24,096 nt of DNA from UBA5109 sp963975155 (GTDB taxonomy: Bacteria; Pseudomonadota; Gammaproteobacteria; Pseudomonadales; Pseudohongiellaceae), in NCBI GenBank assembly GCA_963975155.1, contig CAXBFG010000014.1:1-24096 (forward strand). The letters run 5' to 3'. Numbering within the stretch: the stretch's first letter is position 1; each line of letters starts with the position of its first letter. The notes under the pieces were generated by a model that was not told the origin of the DNA, ran no database searches, and worked only from the letters and a program-made list of their open reading frames with translations. The translations under genes and the position numbers were made by a program. This document shows, one piece after another, positions 17,278-23,855 of the stretch.

Positions 17278-17286
17278 TTAAATTCG

Positions 17287-17487
17287 ATGTTAATACTGAC
17301 TCGCCGTGTAGGCGAAACACTCATGATTGGTGATGAAGTAACTGTCACAGTTCTTGGTGTGAAGGGAAATCAAGTGCGGATAGGAGTCAATGCACCTAAA
17401 GATGTGGCAGTTCACAGAGAGGAAATCTATGACCGCATCAGGCAGGAAGGTGGCGAGAGTGAGCCTACCGAGGAAGCCGAGGACTAA
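17287..17487 (+). CDS. csrA: Carbon storage regulator CsrA (RsmA)
   Basis: A 66-residue RNA-binding homodimer that controls translation and stability of many mRNAs by binding GGA motifs, affecting carbon flow, motility and biofilm. The sequence MLILTRRVGETLMIGD, then VLGVKGNQVRIGV and HREEIYDRI, is the canonical CsrA fold, with L4, R6 and the C-terminal R44-like residue of the RNA-binding face. The frame is open to a TTG at 17260, but the ATG at 17287 with ggaggag 9 nt upstream gives the invariant N-terminus. A longer acidic tail (EGGESEPTEEAED) follows the conserved core. It lies 48 bp after lysC and upstream of tRNA-Ser, as in many gammaproteobacteria. Confidence 0.97.
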   Translation: MLILTRRVGETLMIGDEVTVTVLGVKGNQVRIGVNAPKDVAVHREEIYDRIRQEGGESEPTEEAED

Positions 17488-17506
17488 AAAAGTAACAGCG
17501 TAACCT

Positions 17507-17535
17507 CTGTCAACATAGTGCAGTTGTGGTATGAT
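17507..17535 (+). promoter_or_regulatory. Promoter of tRNA-Ser
   Basis: CTGTCA (17507-17512) and TATGAT (17530-17535), 17 bp apart, form a good sigma-70 promoter 13 bp before the tRNA 5' end. The GC-rich discriminator (tgcgcgc) is typical of stringently controlled stable-RNA promoters. Confidence 0.6.
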
Positions 17536-17548
17536 TGCGCGCTTATTT

Positions 17549-17640
17549 GGAGAGGTGGCCGAGCGGCTGAAGGCGCGCCCCTGCTAAGGGTGTATGGGTG
17601 TTAAAGCTCATCGAGGGTTCGAATCCCTCCCTCTCCGCCA
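17549..17640 (+). tRNA. tRNA-Ser(GCU)
   Basis: A 92-nt class II tRNA with encoded CCA. The acceptor arms ggagagg (17549-17555) and cctctcc pair over 7 bp, with G as discriminator base. The D-arm has gtggccgagcggctgaaggc, the anticodon loop ctgctaa reads GCU (17583-17585), the variable arm is long as expected for serine, and the T-arm is gagggttcgaatccctc. It decodes AGC and AGU. In many relatives further tRNA genes, often tRNA-Arg, follow; here accessory DNA follows directly. Confidence 0.97.
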
Positions 17641-17665
17641 TACAGTCTTGAAGATTCTCTAAGTT

Positions 17666-17679
17666 CCAGCAGATCTGCT
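17666..17679. repeat. 14-bp perfect palindrome
   Basis: cagcagatctgctg reads the same on both strands and starts 26 bp after the tRNA. It has no loop, so it suits a protein dimer site better than an RNA hairpin. Role unknown. Confidence 0.5.
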
Positions 17680-17875
17680 GTAACTCTTTGATAACTCTAA
17701 CTTAATATTTCCACTTTGTTGATAAGTGGACCAATGGATAGTACTTTTTGAAGCAATATCCGTGATTTTCTCTGATGGCTATTTTTGAGTCCCTTTCTAA
17801 GCTAAGTTGCTGCTTTTTCTAAAGAATTTACTTCAAATTAATGCTTAACCAAAAAACTGAATTAGAGAATCACGA

Positions 17876-17892
17876 AGGGGATTCGAACCCCT
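17876..17892 (-). other. tRNA T-arm-like element, possible attachment-site relic
   Basis: On the minus strand this reads aggggttcgaatcccct: a 5-bp stem with a TTCGAAT loop, as in a tRNA T-arm. It shares gggttcgaatccc with the tRNA-Ser T-arm in inverted orientation. No acceptor stem, anticodon arm or CCA can be found, so it is not a whole tRNA. It could be a tRNA 3'-end piece left by an integrative element. Confidence 0.35.
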
Positions 17893-17985
17893 AGTCCACT
17901 TTAGGTTAAATACTGTTAGAAAAATTAAAGGGATGCAGAAGTCAATGAGTGCTGAGACTTCGAATTTCTTTCGGGTAGGAAGGTG

Positions 17986-18774
17986 TTAACAGAGGCTATC
18001 AATACACAGATTTGGAGCTTGTTTTCCGGCTAGAATATCTTCAATTAGTTGGGCTGGTAAGAATGCTAAAGAGAGTAATCTTCGAACATATCGGGGTGAT
18101 ATATTTTCTTGCTTTGCTAAAGCTTTAATTGTTTTAACTTTTCCGTCTATCAACATTTGATTCCAAACATGGCCTCGGGAGACAGCTTTGATAAGGACTG
18201 TATTAATATTCTCTTCATCGGTGGACTTGCCATTTTCAAGACAAAGTTTCTTCTCGCCCTGGCATCGTTTCAATCTCATTTTCTCAGTTAGTTCTATCGT
18301 TGATTCGTCTAGAGGAGGGGGTAGGTCTAATGCTTTATGAAACAAAGCCTGAGAAACAAATACTGTTATATCTTTGTCTGTTAGCGTGGCTTTAGTCACG
18401 ATCTTTTTGAGAAGGCTAGGTGTTTTATTGATATCAGTAGCTAGCGCTTGGGCTTGCTGAATCAAATACTGAGTTTCATGCGGTTCATGGTCTATGTGAT
18501 TACAAAGCTCAGCTTCATTCAAAAGCAGCTCCTGGATTTTTAGGCACACAAAGTTTTCTATCTCACCTGCTGGGATTCTTGATAAGGAGCCTGCTTTTTT
18601 AGATTGTTGTTTAACAAGTGCTTGGCTAGTGTAATAACGATAACGCTTGCCATTTTTAACAGCATGACTGGGGCTCATGGCATTGCCTTTATCATCATAT
18701 AGTATGCCTGCCAGGATGCTGGGCTGTTTTGCTCTTAATCCGAATTTAGCTGAGTCATTATTTAATTGAAGCAG
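17986..18774 (-). pseudogene. Large serine recombinase, C-terminal remnant
   Basis: The minus-strand frame is open from just after a TAG at 18775-18777 to the stop at 17986 (262 codons). It matches the C-terminal half of large serine recombinases: ILAGILYDDKGNAMSPSHA, NGKRYRYYTSQAL and IPAGEIENFV form the zinc-ribbon-like/recombinase region, and the end has ISPRYVRRLLSLAFLPAQL-EDILAGKQ, a typical C-terminal HTH of proteobacterial phage/island recombinases. The N-terminal catalytic resolvase domain with the nucleophilic serine is missing, so it is inactive. A 230-residue frame from the ATG at 18678 is open but is probably not a functional start. Its loss coincides with the inverted-repeat DNA at 18794-18879. 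Confidence 0.8.
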
Positions 18775-18793
18775 CTACTGTACTCTTCATCTG

Positions 18794-18863
18794 TTGGACT
18801 CCATTATGTTTTGTGTAGGAACAAACATATTAACTCACTTCTCAGGAAGTGGGGGGAGTCCAA
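18794..18863. repeat. 70-bp segment with 9-bp terminal inverted repeats
   Basis: ttggactcc (18794-18802) and ggagtccaa (18855-18863) are perfect inverted copies bounding 70 bp without coding capacity. It lies between the recombinase remnant and the IS6-like terminus. It may be a small insertion-element relic or part of the non-coding end of the degraded IS; no family can be named. Confidence 0.45.
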
Positions 18864-18867
18864 TTAT

Positions 18868-18879
18868 CTTGTCAGTACC
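18868..18879 (-). repeat. IS6-like terminal inverted repeat, left border of exporter cassette
   Basis: cttgtcagtacc is the reverse complement of ggtactgacaag. It matches the right-border sequence ggtactggcaag (23815-23826) at 11 of 12 positions, and 15 of 18 when extended. The form GG-ACTG--CAA resembles the IS6/IS26 terminus GGCACTGTTGCAAA. It ends 1 bp before the exporter stop codon at 18881-18883. It probably marks the end of a mostly lost IS6-type element extending to the left. Confidence 0.6.
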
Positions 18880-18880
18880 T

Positions 18881-19981
18881 TCACGCCAACTGCCGCCGGA
18901 AAACACCGATAGCAATCCCAAACAGTAACGAGCCGATCACCAGCAAGGCCAAAGCCTGCGGCCAGAGTTCCGCAATGCCTGCACCTTTAAGGAATATGCC
19001 GAGAATCACATCCATGTAATAGCGCAAAGGACTAATCAGGGAAAGGGTCTGTAAAAACTCCGGCATGCTCTCCACCGGCACCAGGGTGCCCGATAAAAAC
19101 ATGAGCGGAAACAGGCCAAAGAATGAAAGCAGTAGCGCCTGTTGCAGGGTCTTGCTGACGGCGGACACCAGTACACCAATACCGATGGCGCTGAGCAGGA
19201 ACAGCGCGGTAAGCAACAGAAACAACAACAAACTGCCACGCAGCGGCACGCCAAACCACCAGACGATCAGCAGGCTGGGGAAAACCGACAACAAGCCCAT
19301 GCCAAGGGTGGGGGCGGTCTTGGCCAGAAACAATTCACCGATGCGGATGGGAGTCACCATGAGTTGTTCGATGGTACCCACCTCCTTTTCCCGCACGATG
19401 GAGGCCGCCGGGTGGATGACGCCCACCATGAGCGCGGCCAGTGCGATCATGGACAGTACCATAAACGAGGTATAGGTCTGGTTCGGGTTGTACCAGACCC
19501 GCACCACCGGTTCGACCTGTACGGTGGTACTGGCAGCAGCGGGCTGCCATTCCTGCTGGAAACGATCCAGGATCTGTGCGGCATAACCCCGGGCAATTGC
19601 CGCAGTATTGGAGTTACTGCCGTCCAGCAACAGTTGTACCACCGGCACCGCGCCGCGGCGCAGGTCATGGTCAAACTTCTCGGGGATCACAATCACCAGG
19701 CCGGTCTTGCCGCGATCCAGCCAGTTAGCTGCCTCGGCCATGCTCGATGGATAACCCTCCAAATCAAAGGCCTCATTGATACGGAAACTTTCTAGCAAAG
19801 CCCGACTGGCGACACTGCGGTCCTGGTCCACCGCAGCCAGCGGCAGATGTTTCACGTCAAAGCTCAGAGCATAGGCGCAAATCACCACCTCAACGGTATA
19901 CAGCCACAGGATCAGGATCAGGATGACCCGGTCGCGCGAAAACTGGATGATTTCCTTGGTTAACAGGCTTGCCAGTCGCAT
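18881..19981 (-). CDS. ybhR: ABC-2 type permease (YbhR-like)
   Basis: A 366-residue inner-membrane permease of the ABC-2 exporter family. One N-terminal TM helix (about 18-38) is followed by a large periplasmic part (about 45-165, with LAAVDQDRSVASRALLESF), then five TM segments (about 170-365). The segment VREKEVGTIEQLMVTPI is the conserved cytoplasmic coupling region of ABC-2 permeases. Order, size and sequence type match E. coli YbhR. It starts 1 bp after the upstream permease stop codon, so the two are translationally coupled. With its partner it forms the membrane pore. YbhFSR-type pumps have been linked to drug and cation efflux; the substrate here is unknown. Confidence 0.88.
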   Translation of the reverse strand: MRLASLLTKEIIQFSRDRVILILILWLYTVEVVICAYALSFDVKHLPLAAVDQDRSVASRALLESFRINEAFDLEGYPSSMAEAANWLDRGKTGLVIVIPEKFDHDLRRGAVPVVQLLLDGSNSNTAAIARGYAAQILDRFQQEWQPAAASTTVQVEPVVRVWYNPNQTYTSFMVLSMIALAALMVGVIHPAASIVREKEVGTIEQLMVTPIRIGELFLAKTAPTLGMGLLSVFPSLLIVWWFGVPLRGSLLLFLLLTALFLLSAIGIGVLVSAVSKTLQQALLLSFFGLFPLMFLSGTLVPVESMPEFLQTLSLISPLRYYMDVILGIFLKGAGIAELWPQALALLVIGSLLFGIAIGVFRRQLA

Positions 19982-19982
19982 G

Positions 19983-21080
19983 TCAGGCTACCTTCTTGCG
20001 AAAACGCCAGGCTGCCAGCCAAAACACCGCGAGGGTATACAGCAGCAAAACGGCAAGATTGAACCACAACTCTTCCAGACCACCGCCCTTGAGCACAATA
20101 CCTCGTGATAATTCAACAAAGTAACGGGCGGGGAAAATGGCGGTATAGAGTTGAAGCACGTAGGGCATGGTGAAGATCGGGAACAGGAAACCGGAAAACA
20201 GAAACGATGGCATCAGGGTGATAATCAGCGCCAGCAGCATGGCCGTCAGTTGGCTACTGGTGATTGTGGAAACCAGCAGGCCGATACCGACGGTGCAAAA
20301 CACGAAAATGAAGGCGGTCGCCAGCAAAAACCCCAGGTTGCCCTGGAATGGGACCTGGAACCAGAAAAAGCCAATGCTGATCACCATGATCATTTGGGCA
20401 AAGGCAATCAGGCCGTAGGGGATCAGTTTGCCAACGATAAATTCAGTCGAGGTCAGTGGCGAAGCGAAAATTTGCTGGATCGAACCGCTTTCTTTCTCAC
20501 GCACCAGCGCCAGCGCCGTTAGCAGGGGTGGGAAAGCCATCAGGATCACGGCATACAGTCCGGGCACGACAAAATTGATACTGCGCATGGCGGCGTTGTA
20601 CCAGACCCGCGCCTCTAGTTGGATGGCGCTCTGCCGGGCAGGTTGTCGAAAACCCGCCACGATAGTCTGTGCGTAATTGGCGGCAACCAGTGCCGTGGCG
20701 GAGTAGGTTCCGTCCACCAGCACTTGAACTGCGGAATATTCATTACGCACCAGGGCGGCATGAAAGCGCGGCGGGATTACCAGCACCAGTTTCACCTGGC
20801 CCCGTTGCAGGGAATCCTCCACCTCCTCAACGGATTTGAAGTCGCTGATCAGACCAAAATAGCCGCTTTGCACAAAACTATCCGTGAGAGCCCGGCTGGC
20901 CGGACTCTTGTCCTGATCCAGCACACCCAGCGCAACGTTTTCCACATCCAGAGAGATCGCATAACCGAACAGAAACAACATTACCAAAGGCAGCAGCACG
21001 GAAACCCCGACCGTAATCGGATCACGAATGATCTCGCGCGTCTCTTTAGCCGTTACCCCCGTCAATCGATGCCAGTTCAT
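19983..21080 (-). CDS. ybhS: ABC-2 type permease (YbhS-like)
   Basis: A 365-residue partner permease with the same plan as its neighbour: TM1 about 24-44, a periplasmic domain (about 48-175, with LGVLDQDKSPASRALTDSF) and five C-terminal TM helices. LVREKESGSIQQIFASPL is the coupling segment. The two permeases are clearly paralogous, as in E. coli YbhS and YbhR. The ATG at 21080 overlaps the ATPase stop codon by 4 bp (ATGA), a sign of translational coupling and fixed stoichiometry. No frame breaks. Composition is GC-rich like the rest of the operon. Confidence 0.88.
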   Translation of the reverse strand: MNWHRLTGVTAKETREIIRDPITVGVSVLLPLVMLFLFGYAISLDVENVALGVLDQDKSPASRALTDSFVQSGYFGLISDFKSVEEVEDSLQRGQVKLVLVIPPRFHAALVRNEYSAVQVLVDGTYSATALVAANYAQTIVAGFRQPARQSAIQLEARVWYNAAMRSINFVVPGLYAVILMAFPPLLTALALVREKESGSIQQIFASPLTSTEFIVGKLIPYGLIAFAQMIMVISIGFFWFQVPFQGNLGFLLATAFIFVFCTVGIGLLVSTITSSQLTAMLLALIITLMPSFLFSGFLFPIFTMPYVLQLYTAIFPARYFVELSRGIVLKGGGLEELWFNLAVLLLYTLAVFWLAAWRFRKKVA

Positions 21081-22831
21081 CGGACATCTTCCATTACTTG
21101 TTCAGACACTTTTTCCCGGTCGATGTAGGCCATAAAGATGTCTTCCATACTGGCAGATTCCTCCATAGACAAGGTCGACCGCAAATTCGGAATACTGCCC
21201 ACGGCGATCAGGCGACCCTCGTACATCAGGCCCAGGCGATGGCAGTAGGTCGCCTCTTCGAGGTAATGAGTGGTCACAAAAATCGTCATGCCGGTATTGG
21301 CCAGGTACTGGATCAACTGCCAGAAACGCTGGCGTGAGCGAGGATCAACGCCGGAGGTCGGTTCATCAAGAAACAACACCGCCGGCTCGTGCAGGATACT
21401 GCACGCCAGCGCCAGACGCTGACGCAAGGCACCCGATATTTCCTGCACTTTGCGATCTTCTATACCGCCCAGCCCGATCATGTCGCTGGCCCAGGTGATC
21501 GCCTCCGCCCGAGCGTGGCCATCAATACCATAGACCCCGGCAAAGAAGCTCAGGTTTTCCGCTACCGTTAACTCGGTATACAGTGAAAAGCGCTGTGACA
21601 TGTAACCGATCCGGCTGCGCAAGCGCATGGGTTCTGCCGCCACATCAACACCGGCTACCCGGAGTTCACCGCCGGCAGGTTTCAGTAAGGCACACATGGC
21701 ACGTATTAATGTCGTTTTACCGGCACCGTTGGGGCCCAGGAATCCAAACACCTCCCCGGCCGGCACTGTCAGCGTGACATTATCGACGGCAGTGAAATTA
21801 CCAAAGCGGCAGGTCACGCCTTTGAGTTGAACCACATGAAGCTCGCCTTTCAAATCCGGGCTCGGTGATGCAGGCGCGAAGGCAGGTACCGGAACATCCG
21901 TCTCTGTCATGGTCATCTGCACAAACACATCCTCCAACGATGCCGGAACCGGCTGCAGCTCACCGAGATGTTGGAGTGCCTGCATGACGTCAGTGGAAAG
22001 TGTCGTGGTTGGTCGAAGCAGGATATGTAATACAGAACCCAACCACTGCAAGCCAGTTAATTCAGGGCGATCCGCTAACACCTGCAGTGATTCTTCGGCA
22101 CGGTTTGTCGTCAACTCGAAAACAGTTCCCTCGCCGCGTTGGCGCAGCGCGTCGGGTGAATCCACCGCCAGGATCTGTCCGTGATCGAGCAGGGCCAGGC
22201 GATCGCAGTAATCTGCCTCATCCATGTACGGCGTGGTCACCACAATGGTCGCACCCGATTCGCGAAACTCGTGCAGCATCTGCCACAGTTCGCGGCGCGA
22301 GACCGGATCCACGCCGAGGCTGAGTTCGTCTAGTAGCAATAAGGGCGGTTCGTGGATTAGATTAGTACATAGCGATAATTTCTTGCGCATGCCGCCGGAA
22401 AGGTTTCCCGCCCGCCGTCCACCAAATTGGGTAAGACCGGCCATCGCCAGCAGGCGTTGGCGTCGCTGTTGAAAGACGTGGCCTTCAATGCCACGGACTT
22501 TGGCGGCAAAGGTCAGGTTCTCGTCAACTGTTAACCGGTCATAAAGCGTAAAACCCTGCGACATATAACCGATGCGGGAGGTAATCGATGCCGTTTGTTT
22601 AACTGTATCAAACCCGAGTACACGACAAGTTCCCTCTGTGGGATCGAGAATCGCGGCCAGTATTTGCATCAAAGTAGTCTTGCCGGCACCATCGGGTCCC
22701 AGCAAGCCGAAGATCTCACCCTCGGCAATGTGCAGCTTGATATTGGCGAGCACTTGTTGCTTGCCAAAGCGGCGCCCGATACCTTGCGTTTCAATAATCC
22801 AGGATGTGTTCTCGGAGTCGGCCATAATCAT
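21077..22831 (-). CDS. ybhF: Fused double ABC ATPase (YbhF-like)
   Basis: A 584-residue cytoplasmic ATPase with two nucleotide-binding domains in one chain, like E. coli YbhF. NBD1: Walker A GPDGAGKTT (45-53), signature LSGGM (144-148), Walker B LLLLDE (164-169), and Pro201 where the switch histidine is expected (VVTTPYMDEA). NBD2: Walker A GPNGAGKTT (367-375), signature ISGAL (465-469) in place of LSGGQ, Walker B LFLDEP (486-491), and H522 (VTTHYLEEA). One composite ATP site is therefore consensus and the other degenerate. It powers the two permeases. The ATG at 22831 is 2 bp after the HlyD stop codon; a second in-frame ATG at 22825 is also possible. Confidence 0.92.
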   Translation of the reverse strand: MIMADSENTSWIIETQGIGRRFGKQQVLANIKLHIAEGEIFGLLGPDGAGKTTLMQILAAILDPTEGTCRVLGFDTVKQTASITSRIGYMSQGFTLYDRLTVDENLTFAAKVRGIEGHVFQQRRQRLLAMAGLTQFGGRRAGNLSGGMRKKLSLCTNLIHEPPLLLLDELSLGVDPVSRRELWQMLHEFRESGATIVVTTPYMDEADYCDRLALLDHGQILAVDSPDALRQRGEGTVFELTTNRAEESLQVLADRPELTGLQWLGSVLHILLRPTTTLSTDVMQALQHLGELQPVPASLEDVFVQMTMTETDVPVPAFAPASPSPDLKGELHVVQLKGVTCRFGNFTAVDNVTLTVPAGEVFGFLGPNGAGKTTLIRAMCALLKPAGGELRVAGVDVAAEPMRLRSRIGYMSQRFSLYTELTVAENLSFFAGVYGIDGHARAEAITWASDMIGLGGIEDRKVQEISGALRQRLALACSILHEPAVLFLDEPTSGVDPRSRQRFWQLIQYLANTGMTIFVTTHYLEEATYCHRLGLMYEGRLIAVGSIPNLRSTLSMEESASMEDIFMAYIDREKVSEQVMEDVR

Positions 22832-22833
22832 GA

Positions 22834-23796
22834 TTACCGCGGTACGACCAGTTGTTCCTGCCAGGGAAGATCGTCCTGTACCTTCAGCCAGGCATCGGCC
22901 GGCATGCCCGGTTTGAGAACCCCCTCTTCATTGGTAACAGACAGGGTCACACCAAATACCATGCGCACACGTTCCTCCGGCATGTGAATATCCCGCGGTG
23001 TAAACTGCGCGCGTTGATCGACCGTTGATACACTCGCCTCGAAATAACGCAGCGGAAACGCATCGACCCGGACCCGGGCGGGTGCCCCTAGTTTCACCTT
23101 ACCGATGTCGCGCTCGGGGATGTAGATCTTCATCTCCAGACGCGTCAGATCCACCAGCACGGCCACCACCTTGCCAGGCACCGCAAATTCGCCCGCTTCG
23201 ATACCCTTGACTAGCACGGTTCCGGCCACCGGTGCGTGGATCTGCGTCTTATTCAGTTGCAGTTGCAACAGCTCTGTCTGCTGACGTGCCGCCTCCAGGC
23301 GATTTTCGCTTTGCCGGTACTGATTCTCCAATACCTGCACCTTTCCCTGCGACTCTTCAAAGGCATCTTCTGCCTGACTGAGGCGTTGCGCCGTGATCGT
23401 GTCTGATTGTTTGAGTTCGCGGTAGCGCTTCAGATCCGTCTCCGCAGTGCTCAAATGATGCCGCCCGGTGTCTAGTTGGGCATCGAGGATCGCAAGCTCG
23501 TTTCCAATGGCCGACTGTTCCGCGGTTGCCTGCGCAAGAAGGATTTGCAAATCCGCATCATCCAGGCGCAGCAGCAGTTCACCGTCAGCCACCTGTCTCC
23601 CTTCCACCAGGCGACTCTCCAGGACCCGCCCGGTGACCTCGGCACTAATACTGACTTCGGTACCCTCAATATGGCCGTTGCCATATAAGAAGCCTTGCGG
23701 CAACAAGGGCGGTTGCAGAATGATAAACAACCCATAGGATATTGCCGCGACAGCAATCACTACCGCGGGAGTCCAGAGCCACTTCTTTTTCATCAT
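22834..23796 (-). CDS. ybhG: HlyD-family periplasmic adaptor (YbhG-like)
   Basis: A 320-residue membrane-fusion protein with an N-terminal anchor (about 6-28). The biotinyl-lipoyl-like half motif (NGHIEGTEVSISAEVTGRV, EGRQVADGELLLRLDDADL) is split by an alpha-helical coiled-coil hairpin (about 85-185), followed by APVAGTVLVKGIEAGEFAVPG and a beta-barrel part (QFTPRDIHMPEERVRMVFGV, close to the E. coli YbhG pattern). The frame is open to ATG 23814, but AGGAG (23804-23808) sits 7 nt before the ATG at 23796, which I take as start. It links the inner-membrane pump to an outer-membrane channel, which is not encoded here. First gene of the operon. Confidence 0.88.
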   Translation of the reverse strand: MMKKKWLWTPAVVIAVAAISYGLFIILQPPLLPQGFLYGNGHIEGTEVSISAEVTGRVLESRLVEGRQVADGELLLRLDDADLQILLAQATAEQSAIGNELAILDAQLDTGRHHLSTAETDLKRYRELKQSDTITAQRLSQAEDAFEESQGKVQVLENQYRQSENRLEAARQQTELLQLQLNKTQIHAPVAGTVLVKGIEAGEFAVPGKVVAVLVDLTRLEMKIYIPERDIGKVKLGAPARVRVDAFPLRYFEASVSTVDQRAQFTPRDIHMPEERVRMVFGVTLSVTNEEGVLKPGMPADAWLKVQDDLPWQEQLVVPR

Positions 23797-23814
23797 TATT
23801 CCACTCCTTTTCAT

Positions 23815-23826
23815 GGTACTGGCAAG
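23815..23826 (+). repeat. IS6-like terminal inverted repeat, right border of exporter cassette
   Basis: ggtactggcaag reads inward toward the transposase and begins 41 bp before its ATG. It is the inverted partner of 18868-18879. It begins 18 bp upstream of the proposed adaptor start, so the exporter operon has essentially no promoter region of its own on this side. Two small adjoining hairpins (23829-23842 and 23840-23853) lie between terminus and transposase. Confidence 0.6.
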
Positions 23827-23855
23827 TTAACTCCACAGAGTTGATAATTCAACCT

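Larger units (their letters stand above)
17641..17985. other. Gene-free stretch after the tRNA
   Basis: No convincing coding frame in 345 bp. Visible structures are the 14-bp palindrome at 17666-17679, a stem-loop with perfect 7-bp arms (tccactt 17710-17716, aagtgga 17724-17730, loop 7) that might terminate the tRNA transcript, and the T-arm-like element at 17876-17892. The octamer tccacttt occurs at 17710-17717 and again at 17895-17902. It looks like decayed or recombination-site DNA between the tRNA and the recombinase remnant. Confidence 0.6.

Noticed and set aside
17876..17892. A second tRNA gene on the minus strand
   Set aside because: Only the T-arm is recognisable; acceptor, D and anticodon arms and CCA are missing.
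19142..19795. Long plus-strand open frame (217 codons) across the permease genes
   Set aside because: It is antisense to well-supported permease coding sequence, and its product is a low-complexity Gln/His-rich string. It results from the high GC of the cassette.
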